Positions 36,815 through 50,207 of a DNA stretch of 64,000 nucleotides are shown piece after piece; position 1 is the first letter of the stretch, and each line of letters starts with the position of its first letter. Origin of the DNA: Piper betle (lineage: Eukaryota; Streptophyta; Magnoliopsida; Piperales; Piperaceae). The notes under the pieces were generated by a model. That model ran no database searches. It saw only the letters and a program-made list of their open reading frames with translations, and was not told where the DNA came from. The position numbers were made by a program, and so were the translations under genes. The stretch covers positions 147,375-211,374 of the forward strand of contig JAURVB010012863.1 of NCBI GenBank assembly GCA_033002965.1, in the 5' to 3' direction.

Positions 36815-39800
36815 TTCTTTTTTCTTTTTTCTTTTTTAAAAAAATAGTTCGAATAATTTGAATGATATGAAATTTTAAAATAGTTTTTTATTAAAAATAA
36901 TATGTATTTAATGTATTTAATAGAAAAATTGTTACATGTTTAATATATTTTATGTTTAAAATAATTATAATTATAATTAAGTAGGTCCCTCGTACCTTCT
37001 TCTATGTTAAAAAAATTCCCCTTTTTAATTATACATAAGAGTGATAACTTTTTTAAAAATAATAAGCATGATCATTTTGTGTTTCTATTTAAATATAAAT
37101 ATATTTAATTTATATAGAAAATAATTATTTCAATATTTTTTATATAAAATATATTAAATATAATTATTTCCAGAGAGGTTGACATTTTTAAAATTTTCAT
37201 GTCATGTACATTATTTTCATGTTTACCGAGTGGTTAGGGGTTATATATATCACCCTAATTTGGCTCGAAGTCAGATCAAATCTTTATATTATAATTCAAA
37301 AAGTTATTTGTTAAACTATTATTGTATAAACTTTACGAAAATAAATCATCTCAAATTTAAGAAGGCTTAAAACGGTAACCTTATAAGGCTTATTACATAA
37401 TACATGTTGATTATACTACCATATAAAAATTCTTAAATTTAAGGTACCTAATATGAACACTCCAAATCACGGAAGATAGAACCTTCATGGCAACTAAAAA
37501 GGTAAATGTACAGATACAATAATCACTTCAAGTTAAACGAAGACAAACCCCCAATGCAGTTAAGAGGTTGAGTTTTTTATAATGCAAATGCTTGATCAAG
37601 TTTTTATACTTAGTTTTAACCTTTGAGTTAGGTAGCTTATTCACAGATGATGTTAAGCTTGCAGTAAAGCAAACATTAAATCGTAGTTATACCTATTCCA
37701 CATAGCTTGTAATTAAAAATAAATACAAAGGCATCATCAAGTGCAAGAGCATCATACCCAAATACTCCGTCTTCATGTGGATCCTTCAAAAGGTATGAAC
37801 TATAAACACCTCCAATATATATTTCTCTATCATACGCACACAACTGCACCCAAATATGTTTAACATACCTCAAGTGCTCATATTCATGTTCTAGGCCTTT
37901 GAGGTTTATATACCCTGCAGATGATTGTTAACCTTTGCCCTAAAGTTAATACTCTACACGACGATAATAATAATAAAATAATAAGTCGCAAGGATCAGAC
38001 ATACACACCCAACCATCAACATAGACCTTAGAGCACCTGCCCACAATACAATATACATCACATAATCCCAGAGTTCCCAAAAATACATAAGTCTCATCAT
38101 CCCCAAAGTACATAGATCATACAACAGTGAGTCCATATAATACATAACAACATAGTGATACAACGACATCGCCAACCATGAACCTCTTGATCTGTCCACA
38201 TACTCCGACCACTGATATGGATGCTCACCTACATAGATATATGAAAACCACCAGTAAGCAAATGAGTATCTTAATACCTACAGGATAACATGAAACTTCC
38301 AGAATACCATCACAAGGTAGTGATCATAAGCCAACACGACCGAACATAAAAATGCCAGAAAAACTCCATGACTTCATACTTACATATAGATATACTTACA
38401 CCCTCATATCCTCCATATATTGCCCACCATGATACTTAGATAGTTTGAAATAGTGTTAGGTTAGGACCATAATTTTCGGAAATATATTGCATTCGCAATA
38501 CACTTTTACATTGCACTACTTTAGGATATAAAGGAATACTAATGCAATCCATACTTCTTTGTACCACTTACTCTCATATTTGTAAAAATTGTAAAACTTA
38601 TATACTTATATAATAGGCTTAGACAGAGGCTTATATCATAACTTTTCTAGATTTTTAATTAGAAAACCTTGGAGTTTTATTAAACTGTGAAAAACTCGAC
38701 TAAGTAGTGCGGCATTGGAGGGATCAGATAAAACAGTATCGACGTCATTCTACATCTAAAACTCGCTGAAATTTCACTCATGGAGCCGATCAGAGACGAA
38801 GAAAAAGAATCCTACAGACCTGGATGAGTCAAGCTCCTCGTCATAACTTAGAGAGCTCACTATAAATATCTTACTAAAGAGATAAAATTTGAATCATAAT
38901 TGGATTGCATCGACACTTAAAACAAGGTAATGCCTCAACACATGCACATACACTAAGAAAGTTAACTAACTTAATTATCTTATTTAGTGACATATTTATA
39001 TTATTATGTAACTTTAATTAAGGTTTAGGGTTGCAAGCACTTTTAGTAAAAAGTCCCATACTTAGGGTTCTTAACTCCACAATTTTCAAATGGTTCAAAA
39101 TGATGGGCCCTGAAAGGGTTAAATACAAAAATTATCAAGTGGTGGTTCATAGGACAACATGTCAAACGAGGCCCACTAAAGTTGGGCTAATGTCTTCGGA
39201 ATAGTGTTTCTAAGCCTCACACCAATTTTCTAAGCTTCATTCATGGGCTTGGAGACTCTAAATAAGTCTGGGTAAAAGGGAAGTCTTAGCCAACACCGTG
39301 AGGCTTAAATTCTCTAAAATTTTAGGTTCAAACTCCAAGTATTTGGGCTAGACTCAATAATGAGAGGCATTGGTTAGATCATTTCTCAAAATGGTTTGAC
39401 CTACACTTAGGAAATTTCTACCGACTATCTACTTACTCACTGACTCTTAAATTTTAAGGTGATGTTTCTAGGGTACAACCTAAGGTCTGGGTAAACTTTT
39501 ATAGATTTTCACCAACAAGAAACTAAGGTTTGAAAATTTGTAATTGGAGCTAGGGAATTAGGGTTTCACCATGCATTCCTATACACTCAACAAAACTCGA
39601 TTAACTGACCACCTAAATGATTTTTAACTTTGCCCAAATTTTACATGATTCAACTATCCAATTAGGAAATCCTTAGACAATTTTTATATATATTAACACG
39701 GTCTTTTAGCAAGCTCATTGAGGAGCACAATCTCAGAATATGGCAGATTACATAAACAACACAACATACACACCACACACTTAGGATTTTTGTTCAAGTT

Positions 39801-40281
39801 CTTCATGAAGTTATTTTAGTATAGTATTTTAATAATAATTAGTTGACCTCCTAACCTACAAACTTGTAAAATATTGCATTCAAATACTACTTAAAATATG
39901 GTGTAAAAATTGGAAAAAGCAGGTAGGCTACTGGAAATAGTTAAGCCACCATTTTTTGCTCCTAACCCACGTATGCTCAAACAGACCAAATCACATAAGT
40001 GTTGCATAAAACTCGTAGATCTACTTCTTAGAAACACAACAAAGTAAAAATCATGCAAAAACATAGTCTACATCATGAGCTATGAATTTTCTACCAAAAC
40101 AATGCATACAAATGAACATAGCATGATGAAAAATGCATATCTATTTATCTACACATGGTAAAATAATGAAAACATCTCCCACCTACCCAACAAATAGATC
40201 TACCACAAAAAAATGCAAAAAATACGTTAAAAAATAGATCACCAAACAAACAACACTACATGAAGAAGAGGCAAAAATGTA
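36815..40281. other. AT-rich DNA, from about 38 kb probably LTR-derived
   Basis: 36815-37900 shows nothing recognisable. From about 37950 to 40281 the sequence resembles noncoding LTR sequence: a CTCACCTACATAGATATATG block near 38225 matches the CTCACCTACAT block of the L family (reverse of 44022-44040). No open frame with a domain. Ends not found. Confidence 0.35.
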
Positions 40282-41516
40282 TGAGCTTTACCTCCAAGTC
40301 AGGGTTTTATACTCATGAACCGATCGGTTCAGCCATCTGTTCGAGTCGAGTTAGTTTAAGAACACGTGTATTGAGCCGACGTCGGTCACGCGTATGAGCT
40401 ATGAGGGTCATGTGTACCCAAGTATATGATGATAACGTCATGAATACAACAAAAAAGAATGAGTTATCAGAATATATGAGCGTATGCTAGTTTATTTTTT
40501 TATTTTTATATATAGTAGATCTTAAAATTAGTTTTAGGCCGTTTACCGTGTTAGGATGAGTTATGAGGCAATTTGAGTGGGTTAATAGTTATAGAGCATG
40601 TCATTGTGATGTTGTGGTATATATTATAATTTATGGGATTTTCCCCTATTTTTTGTATTTTTTTGAAAATTATTATGAGCTAGTTATTATTTTTGACTCG
40701 AGTTGGACTTGAGTCAAGTTTTATTTACGAGCTTGCCACTGAACACCTTTACACCATCTCTTCCCAAACCCTTGTCGTGTCACCCCCTCTGCTTGTTGCT
40801 GCCGCTGACGCCACCTTGCCGCCAATCATCACCGCCAAGCCTCGCCGCGGCATTGCCATGCAACCTTGAGCACCCCCGGCCGCCGTCAAGCCTCCACGAT
40901 GTGAGGAAGCTGCGCCCTTGCACCGCACTTCTGTCATCAAGTCCGCCGCCATGATCCAGTGGTCTCCTCGACATCTTCGACCAGCCCTAGCTGTCATCAA
41001 TTATTGACGACGAGAGGCATAATTACCTTCGATTTAATTGTTTAAAATTGATGATTGTTAGCACAACATGTTAGGATTGATTAATTGTTGTGATAAATAT
41101 CTGACTATGAATGAAGTGATGATTTACATGATGTGATTAATAGTAAACGATTGTTAAGTGATCTAATGAGGTAAATTAAATCTGAGTATGCTAATCGACT
41201 GCGACGTAACTTAAAAAATATAATAAAATTACTATGAATAGGATGAGTAGAGTTATTTCTACAATGATAATTATTTGACTGTTGATAGATGTTGTTTGTA
41301 TTGTGAGTGTGTTGATCATGACGAGTTTGATGCATCATTCAGTTAGCGAGTTTTAGCTTCTAGATTTGATGTGTAGGTACGGAGTAGGAGTTTGCCGCCT
41401 AGGCACGAGGATATACTTGGAACTTCTACCAGGTCCATTTAGGACTTGTCTCTGTTTTATGTTTTATTCTATTGTATGTTTGTTTTAATGCCTGCACGGG
41501 TTAAGTTGTAAAACCC

Positions 41517-44500
41517 ATGACTCGAGTCAGAGTTTTACGGGAGTGAACCAGTCGGTTCAACCGTTGGTTTGAGTCGAGTCAGCTTCATGGACCGCGAGCT
41601 GAGTTGAGGCCAGCTGTGAGTTATGAGCAATGAGGGTCATGTATGCTCAAGTGTACGATGATAACGTCTAAAAGATGATGAAAAATAGGTTATCAAGTAT
41701 ATGGAGGTATACAGTATTGATTGTTATTTTTATTTTATCGCAGAATAGTTTTAGGCCGAATAACGCATTAGGATGCGTTGGATTATATTCGGGTGGGTTA
41801 TTAGTTATAGAGCATGCCATTTGGATGTTGTTGTGTTTGTTTAATTTTATGGGATTTTTCCATATTTTTCTAGATTTTTTTTAGAATTTATTACAAACTA
41901 GTTATTATTTTGACTCAAGTAGGAATCGAGTCAATCCTTAATTACGAAACTGCCATTGAGGGTATTTTTCTCCCTCCCGACCTTACCCTCCCAAAACCCT
42001 CGCCACCGTTGTGTGCTGTCGTTGCCGCTACCGCCACTATTGACATCGTGCTGCCGCCGATCAACGCCGCCCCAACCCGTCGTGCAGTCGCCGTGCCGCC
42101 ATGACCAACCCCGGCCACTGTCTCACCGCCACGACACGAGAATCACCCCATAAGTAGGAATCGAGTCAATCCTTAATTACGAAACTGCCATTGAGGGTAT
42201 TTTCTCCTCCCGATCCTTACCCTCCCAAAACCCTCGCCACCGTTGTGTGCTGTCGTTGCCGCTACTGCCACTATTGACGCCGGGCTGCCGCCGATCAACG
42301 CCGCCCCACCCCGCCGTGCAGTGCCGTGCCGCCACGACCCACCCCGGCCACTGTCTCGCCGCCACGACACCAGAATCGCCCCACATGTCGCGACGCCCCC
42401 CTCTTCGATTTGCCGCCGTCCGGGCCGTGCCGCCGCCGCTGTGACCCCGACGACCACCCCCTCGCTGTCGCCGACGTTTCCCCATCATCCTGACCGCCGT
42501 CGAGGCCGGCAGCAGCCCCGATCGGAGCACGTCGCTGCTGCCACCTGTTTTCAACGCCACTGCCGACAGCCATCGCCGCCCCAGCTGCTTTGTTTGACAC
42601 CATCATCGGACCAAGCTCGTCGAGCTGGTGCCGATAGACCCCCTAATTGCCCCGTCCCGAACCATCGCCGGAAAACTGCCGACACTCGCCGGAAAACCGC
42701 CGGAACCGCCGAAAATTAGATTCTTGGGAAATTCGCCGGATCATCTGCCGAACGCACCCGGTCCAATCTGATCAGACTTCGGACGCCGCTAGGTGCCGAA
42801 TTCGAGTTTCGAGCCACGAAACGGAAACCCTAGCCGTCGCCGATTTTTGACGATGCGAGGTATAATTTATTTTAACTTAATTATTTAAAAGTATTGATTA
42901 TTAGAATTGCATGCTAGGATTGGTGAATTGTGTGTTATAATTATATGTATACATGTAGAATTGATTAAGGATAAAATATGAAATTTGTTTGATTGAGTGG
43001 TGTTAAAAATGGAGGCTAAGAAACTAATCAAGGTAACTAGGTAATGATCATGATCTAATGCAAACTAGCCTAAGTAGACTTGCTAGAATTGATATAGGTT
43101 GATGTGTGTTGATTGATGCGTGATTGTGTTGATTGTGTGTGCATGCTATAGGATGTGTGATTCATCATGCGGGCGTTAGTTTTTAGCTTGATTGTGTAGG
43201 TACGGTGAAGGAGCTCGCCGCCTAGGCGAGTGGACCCGTTTGGAGCTTCTACTAGGTCCGTTTAGGACTCGTTCTCTGTTTTTACGCTACTCTATTGTGT
43301 ATTTGATTTATCATGTGCAGGACGAGTTAAGTGGCGTTTTATCGGATCCCACTTAACTCGGGCCATTTAGCCAACGATTTTCCAGATTAATAACCCTCGA
43401 GGATGAGATCCCTCGAGTTTGTTTTCGAACTTCAGTTCCAGCTCACGATGCCTTCGGGCCTATTGTATAAATCCCAACCTAGCCCTATATATATGTATAG
43501 TTTTCGCATTTTCAGTGAGAGATTGGATGAGGGAAATCCGACTACCGTGCTACGCGAGAGGGCACGTGTGAGTCGATAGTGGGCTATGGAATGGTGTGCA
43601 GGCCGTTTCATTCCCGAGGGATCCTGACAACTCCACCTTTGAGTTCCTCAAACCCGGAGAAGTGTGGAGGTTCACGGGTACTGCATTGTAGCGCATGTCT
43701 AGACTTGTGGTTTCAAAGGGTACTAAAGGCGACCGCCTGAGAGTACTCGGCCTTCGTGCTCAAGGCCAGGAGTAATATGGAAGGTGCAAAGGGCGGAAAA
43801 GAATGAGATTTGATGCGAGAAGCAATAGAGAAATGGCCAAGGTATGAGAATGAGAAAGAAAGGGGGACGCTGTCGACCCGAGGGCGACGGCTCCCGTATG
43901 TGCCCTGATGAGAGTTCTTGAGGAAGTATATGGTTTTCATTCAACAGGAGAGTTTGCTCTCCTGTGCCAGATTGATATTAGTTATTTTCTGGGCCGGTAA
44001 CACTCGTTATTGACGGTTTTTCTATATATATGTAGGTGAGGAATGCGAGCAATGAAAGCTGTCGGGACTGCGGAGGAGTAGCACGGAACCGCGCACACAT
44101 GTACCTGCCGCGTGTAATGTATAATGATGGTTGTTTAATGCTGTGTGAATGATTGTTAGAATGTTTTTGTCTTGATGAATTGCCTGTTATGAAATGAACA
44201 GATAGATGTGAATGAGCAGGGAGCCTTGGAGTTCAGCCTCGGCTTAGATGAAAACAAATGAGATAATAATGAAATGTCGCGGTAGATTGTTATGTTTTGT
44301 CGTATTTTGATAAAATATTTATATACCTTTGTTGTGGACAGGTTGGCCCTTATTGCACTTTTAGGGGAAACTCTGTCCGTTTTTAGGTAATAGTATATAT
44401 TTTCTTTTGGTTTCTCATTTATTGTTTTGTCTTGTTTTTGCTTGTACATCATAGCATGCATGTAGGACTGCGTTAGAACCCAATCGTTCCCATTCATGCA

Positions 44501-44638
44501 TTTCATGTTTGCATCTCCATCTTGAGACGCCGATGGCAGATCCGGGTCGGCTTAAACGAACCAGTAGATTAGCGAACGGTTCGGTCGCCAGTGACATTTC
44601 TGGGTCGGTTCACGGGTGAGCCGAAACGGGGTGTTACA
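41517..44638 (-). mobile_element. Solo LTR-like element, copy L4 (inner, youngest)
   Basis: TGTAAAACCC ... GGGGTGTTACA, 3122 bp, with a perfect 5-bp target duplication taagt at 41512-41516 and 44639-44643. It lies inside L5, whose sequence joins without a gap when L4 is removed. It keeps a CG-rich interior (about 41940-42860) and contains a 234-bp tandem duplication. No coding domain is visible, so it is a solo LTR or a nonautonomous derivative. The intact duplication and high CG content make it the youngest copy here. Confidence 0.85.
41919..42386. repeat. 234-bp tandem duplication inside L4
   Basis: The unit starting AGTAGGAATCGAGTCAATCC at 41919 recurs at 42153. Both copies run through CTGCCATTGAGGGTATTTT and ACCCTCGCCACCGTTGTG to CACGACAC. 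Differences are few, so the duplication is recent. Confidence 0.85.
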
Positions 44639-44785
44639 TAAGTGACATTTTATCAGATCCCACTTAACTTGGGTCATTTAGACAAACAGTTTTCTAGATT
44701 AATAACCCTCGAGGATGATTTTGAAAATAAGATCCACCACAAGTTGCCTTCGGGCCTATTATATGAATCCCTTCCCAGGCATATA

Positions 44786-44809
44786 CATATATATATATAT
44801 ATATATATT
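44786..44809. repeat. (AT)n microsatellite inside L5
   Basis: AT run of about 12 units at the place where L1 and L2 also carry AT runs. Confidence 0.85.
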
Positions 44810-45877
44810 ATTATATCAAGCTTTCAGTGAGGTGAGAGATGGTGAAACCAACTTGCACGTACTATGAGCTGATGCACGTGAGAGTCAAAGTGGAGAACGT
44901 GGAGGTTTACTATTAACGTTAAGTACAACGCATGTTTGGACTTGCGGTTCAAGGGTACTAAAGGCGACTGCCTGAGAGTACTTGGTCTTCGTGCTTAAGG
45001 CTAGGAGAATTATGGAGGAAAGGAGAGGGCTTAGGATATACTTGTAGTCCTGATGGACCAGGAAAATGAAATGAGAAAAATGCCGAGAGAGGCATCAGTA
45101 AAGCAGTCAGTTTAGGATGCTACAAGGTCTACAACATGGTAGCTCCTCAGTAGGTGCCCTTCCGAGAGTTCTGGTGAAACATAGGAATGTTTTTCTTCAT
45201 ATGAGAGTTATCTCTCATAGCCAATTTGTTATAGTTATATTTTGGACCAGTAACACTTGTTACTGACATATTTTTATATTATATATAGGTGATAATTATG
45301 AGTTGGATGTGCCACCCTGAACGAAGGAGCAATAATGTTGCTTGCACACACATGTCAGCCGATAGAGTGGTTAATATTTTGTTTACGATGTTATTACATT
45401 GAGAATGATGTGATTAATGCTAAGATATAATGATATGTTGTGATTAAATGCTAAGACATGATGATATGATGTGAAATATGAATAGACTACAGGCAGGTCG
45501 AGACCTAAGTTTCGTGATTGATACAGCATAGATTAGATTCTGTGCGAATGCAAATATTTGATATATGCATATATGTTTGTATATATTATTTTGACAGGGT
45601 GGCCCCTAATTGCACTTTTAGGAGAGATTTGTCCGTTTTATTTTTAGAATTTTTATTGATTTATCACAATTATTGTTGGTGTGTAAATTAGTTTACATGC
45701 TATCCATATAGTATCATGTTAGGGTTTTGTGCATTCATCCATGCCTGACGAGTCGTATCTTCATCTTAAGATGCCAAGATTAGATCCACACGAGTTGGGT
45801 TTTGGTTAGTTGACCTAACCGGGGCCTTTGACATGCCTATTTGGTTCACGAGTGTGAATCGGATTTGGGGTGTTACA

Positions 45878-48800
45878 ATTTATTATTAAGGTATAGTTGC
45901 TTATGCCTAGGTAATCAATAATGTTGAAAAAGTAAGCCGTTTATCTTGCCTTATCTGTAGCCTCTTTAAGCCTTTTTTCACAATGTCATATCCCTTAATA
46001 AATTAAAAGAGAATTTTATTGCCTCTCTTCAAGTCGCCCAATATCTTCTTCAATGTGGCTTCATCTCTTGATTTTATGTAGTAATATTTAGAGTTGCATC
46101 TAATTAAATATGATACGTTGTTATCACATTTCACAAGTCCTTGTCCGAACCAAGCTTTGTACCACTGTGATGGAGGCAAAGATAAAGCTAAAGAACTTAA
46201 TTACAACAAATTATGAATATGAGGACAATTCAATATAATAATACAAAGAGGAACATAACAAAATTGCATTGAACATAATGGATCTCATGACCTTATTCTA
46301 TACTAGTGAATCTCCACAGATTGAGCTCTTCCCTAGTGAATTCGGTCACGATAGAGGTTGAAATTTAGCAAGAACTTGAAAATATTACATTAATAATAAA
46401 ACATAAATATGACGACAACATGACTCTTTTTTTAAAAGAAAGATCTTAATAAATTTGCATTAAAACCATAAAACCTCCTAGTAAATTCATTATGGAGTTT
46501 AACCTGTGAGTATCCATTCAACATGAATATTCAAACATTTATTTATTGACTTTGAAACCCTTTATATAATATTATTTTCATAGTAGGTTTGCATCTATAT
46601 TCAATGTTACCTAACTTTTCACTTACCTAAAAGATTCTAATAACAAAATTAGATTTTATTTTCAACATATTTCTTTAAGCCATATTAAATATTAAATATT
46701 AAAATTAAGATTACTTTTTCAACATTCTGTGGTTGATTTGATATGAAAATTAGGCTTATTTTTTGAACATCTTCCATTAAGCTTAATTTAATATTAAATT
46801 TAAGCTTACTTTTCAACATTTTCTTTCAAGCCTAATTTGCTTCATTCGTGCATTCATGCCCTCAATTTTATTTACATGACTTCCAACTTCCTTGTCCTAG
46901 TTGAACTTGCTTTATTCGCCTCTTCATAATGCTTTATTTGGTGTAAATACACTCGCTTCATTCTTTCAAAATAAGTTATCTATTTTATTGATAGATGACA
47001 AAGAGAACATTTTTTAACATCTCTCTTCTATTTTGTCACATTCTTTAACATATTTTCATTCATTTTGTATCTTTTGATAGACGTGAAAGAGAGTTTTCTT
47101 GTCCCCTTCGCTCCAAACTTATGACGTCTCCCTCTCTTAGGTCTATTAACTTTGCCTCACATTTGACCTCTCAAGTTTTCTTCTAAAATGTTATATCCCT
47201 CAATGAATTGAAAGTGAGTTTCTTTTACTCTCTTTAAGTCGTGCAAAATTTTCATATACAATTTTTTAGTGGCCACTTCATGTTTTGACTCTATGTAGTC
47301 ATATTTTAAGTTGTATCTAATCAAGCATGACTTGTTATTAATTACACTTCACAGGTCTTTACTCAAGTCAGGCTCTACACTACTATGTTAAGATAAAAGA
47401 TATAAAATACAATTATGAATAGGAACTTAACCAAATCATATTAAAACCATAAAACCTACTAATAAATTCACTAGAGAGTTCAACTTGTGACTCTCAATTT
47501 AACATGAACATTCAAATACCTATTTATAAACTTAGAGAACTCTTTCTACAATATTTTTTTCAATTAACAAATTTACATCTATATTCAATGTTACTTCCTA
47601 ATATTCTGTTCAACTTTTCACTTACATAATAGATTCAAATAACAAAACTAAGCTTAGTTTCTAAAAGATGGGACAAAGCGCTTATTAAGGTTTCGGTGGA
47701 TGGTTATAACTTATAACTTCTATATGCCAAGCCTTTACTAAATCAGGCGAAGACAAGGCTCGTGGCATGAGTTACATTTTGAACGGTTTTGATCCATTTC
47801 TTTGATCTGAATCCATGTTCGTATTTCTTTGTTTGCCAGCTTGTGATTCTTCCTGCCTAATTATATATTAGCTCAAAATATTTCAACTTATATACTTGTT
47901 TGAGTGTTGGTCCTTATGAACAAGAGGAGACGTGAAGGGAAAATGTCTCATACACGGACAAAAAAGGTCTCCTATAATTTTTCTCATTTGTCATAAATAT
48001 CCTAATTATTTTTACCTCTTTATTGATTTAGTAAGAAATTAAAATTCATTATCATAATAAAATAAAAGCGACAAAATTTATGCAAAAAACGACAATAAGA
48101 TAAAGACTAGGAAAAAAATTAAAATGTCAATATAAAAAAAGTAAAAAAAATTAAATAGCTAAGGAAATTTTGAACATAATAAAAAAAATTGTCTATCACT
48201 ATTTTTAAAATTTAATAAGAATCATGATAAAATATTTGATTTATTTAATAATGTTGACAAATTATTCTTAAATTAAAATAAAAACTAAAAAATTTAAATT
48301 TATAACAGAAATAAGAATACATAAATATATATAAGAGAACTGAGTAAAGTAAGGAAATTTATATTTTTCAAAGATAAATCAACTTGCTTAATACAGTAAA
48401 AAAAATTATTCCCACCATTTTACATTTAGTTATATATACAGTACCTTATAAGAAATTATATAAAAATATTATTTAAATCATAATAAATAATATTACTATA
48501 AGTATATATTTAGCTAACACTGAAAATCTTTTTAGAAAACATTCCTTCATATAATTTTTTTTCTCATGATGGTCTACCAAATAGCACAATAAAAACATTA
48601 TTAATTTAAATTAAACATTACAGCTTTAACCATATCGTGAGTGAAGGCAAGTCATCAATTGGTACTTGCACTGAATTGGATTTTTTGTTAAAGAGGCATC
48701 TTCGACAGCATTTTTTATTTTATCAATCTCAAGGCTTTCACATTTAGCATAAATTTAGCCTACTATATACAAAATTACTTTTTACCACTTTAATAATCTA

Positions 48801-49260
48801 AATCGCTCCTTGCACTTTTTCGACCAAAATAAAAGAAACAATGCCAGCAATACCTTAGCCTATTTCGCCTATGTAATAATATATGAACAAAACTTAATTT
48901 ATTAAGTGATAATAAATGCAAGCGATTATCATTCGTCATATATTAACTGAATTTTAACATTGATAGATTATAATAGGTTTTGGTGGACTGTGGTGTAAAT
49001 GATTTCTTCTCAATTTATTAATTTTTAAGATTTTAAACATTAACTAATTTTTTATGGAATATTTTAAATATATATTATTTTTAGTAAATAAGATCGACCA
49101 TTTTAAATTTTTGTATATTTTATATATCCAATGAAATTGACTTACTAGTTTATTGCTAATTTATAAATTATCAATTGATTTATTAGTTTATTTTTTTGGT
49201 ATCAGCCGATATCAAGTGCATTTCATTTTTTAATAGTCAAAGCACACGTTACAAAAATGA
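45878..49260. other. AT-rich DNA with an old direct repeat
   Basis: No gene recognised. Two related segments, about 45950-46670 and 47180-47660, lie in direct orientation: shared pieces include ATATCCCT(T/C)AATGAATTGAAA-like, GTTGTATCTAATCAAGCATG-like, ATTAAAACCATAAAACCT and ATCTATATTCAATGTTAC. They may be decayed LTRs or a tandem duplication. 47700-49260 is AT-rich with nothing seen. Confidence 0.5.

Positions 49261-49327
<67 letters not shown>
49261..49327. repeat. (AAT)22 microsatellite
   Basis: Near-perfect trinucleotide run about 300 bp upstream of the PR-1-like gene. Confidence 0.95.
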
Positions 49328-49333
<6 letters not shown>

Positions 49334-49625
49334 GATCACGGTTTTCGCCCCGGCCAAACATAACGTACTGAGAACCAATTAGACAACAAATGAGAGTACA
49401 AATGAGAGTCACGGGCGTTCACATCCGTCTGTTCACGGGCATTCTAGAACACACATCCTTCCAAATCATAATCAATCACTCACACCTTGAACTCGTAATA
49501 TTTAACACAAACTCGCCAAGTTCCCTCAGCACTGCTACATGCACATAATTTTGTGGCACCAATATCCCATCCCCCAATGCCCAACGGCAAATTAAAGTTC
49601 TAACAATATTCTAGCATTCACCAAA

Positions 49626-50207
49626 ATGGGCAATTGCAGTACTCTGACTACTACATATCTACTCCTCCTCTTGCTCCTCGTCTGCATTAATCTCGATCGG
49701 CCCCTCGCATCTTCTTCCCCAATATCTCCACCCAACGCAACCGTATACGCCACATCCAAGCAGCTCTGCTGGGGCTGCATCGCCGAATCCCTCCAATTCC
49801 TCTTCGCCCACAACCTCGTCCGCGCTCGCCACTGGGAGCTCCCCCTGTCTTGGGACTTCGAGCTGGAGAGGTACGCGAGGTGGTGGGCGGGGCAGCGGCG
49901 GGGCGACTGCCGGCTCCAGCACTCGTTCCCCGAGGACGGGTTCAAGCTCGGGGAGAACGTGTACTGGGGCAGCGGCGACGCATGGACGCCGGGCGACGCC
50001 GTTGCTGCGTGGGCGGGCGAGGAGAAGTACTACGACTACGCCACGAACTCGTGCGAGGAGGGGAGGTTGTGCGGGCACTATACGCAGATAGTGTGGAGGA
50101 GGAGTTGGCGGGTGGGGTGCGCAAGGGTGGTGTGCCAGGACGGGGACGTGTTCATGACCTGCAACTATGATCCCCCGGGGAACTATGTTGGCGAGAGGCC
50201 ATATTAG
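49626..50207 (+). CDS. PR-1-like secreted CAP-domain protein
   Basis: Intact, intronless 193-aa member of the pathogenesis-related protein 1/CAP superfamily; such proteins are secreted, bind sterols and may release a C-terminal defence peptide (family knowledge). Residues about 1-28 form a signal peptide (Leu-rich core at 12-18). The CAP domain shows AHN (61-63), GENVYWGSG (109-117), GHYTQIVW (150-157) and CNYDPPGNYVG (179-189); the putative site residues H62, E110 and H151 are present. The six canonical cysteines are C95, C143, C149, C165, C170 and C179. An additional CWGC pair (C48, C51) precedes the domain and is unusual. N37-A-T is a possible glycosylation site. High GC content, no frame disruption. 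Start chosen as the first ATG preceding the signal peptide. Confidence 0.93.
   Translation: MGNCSTLTTTYLLLLLLLVCINLDRPLASSSPISPPNATVYATSKQLCWGCIAESLQFLFAHNLVRARHWELPLSWDFELERYARWWAGQRRGDCRLQHSFPEDGFKLGENVYWGSGDAWTPGDAVAAWAGEEKYYDYATNSCEEGRLCGHYTQIVWRRSWRVGCARVVCQDGDVFMTCNYDPPGNYVGERPY

Larger units (their letters stand above)
40282..45877 (-). mobile_element. Solo LTR-like element, copy L5 (outer, split by L4)
   Basis: Minus-strand member of the L family. The right end is GGGGTGTTACA at 45877; the left end is diverged, placed at 40282 because atgta (40277-40281) and attta (45878-45882) match at 4/5. Without L4 it is about 2.47 kb. It carries the same blocks in reverse order, such as the GTAGGTACGGAGTAGGAG block at 41371-41388, interrupted by L4 at a TAAGT site, then the ATCCCACTTAACTTGG block right after L4. 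Confidence 0.7.

Noticed and set aside
42173..42719. 158-codon and other frames inside L4
   Set aside because: Located in the CpG-rich part of a solo LTR, with a tandem duplication and no domain.
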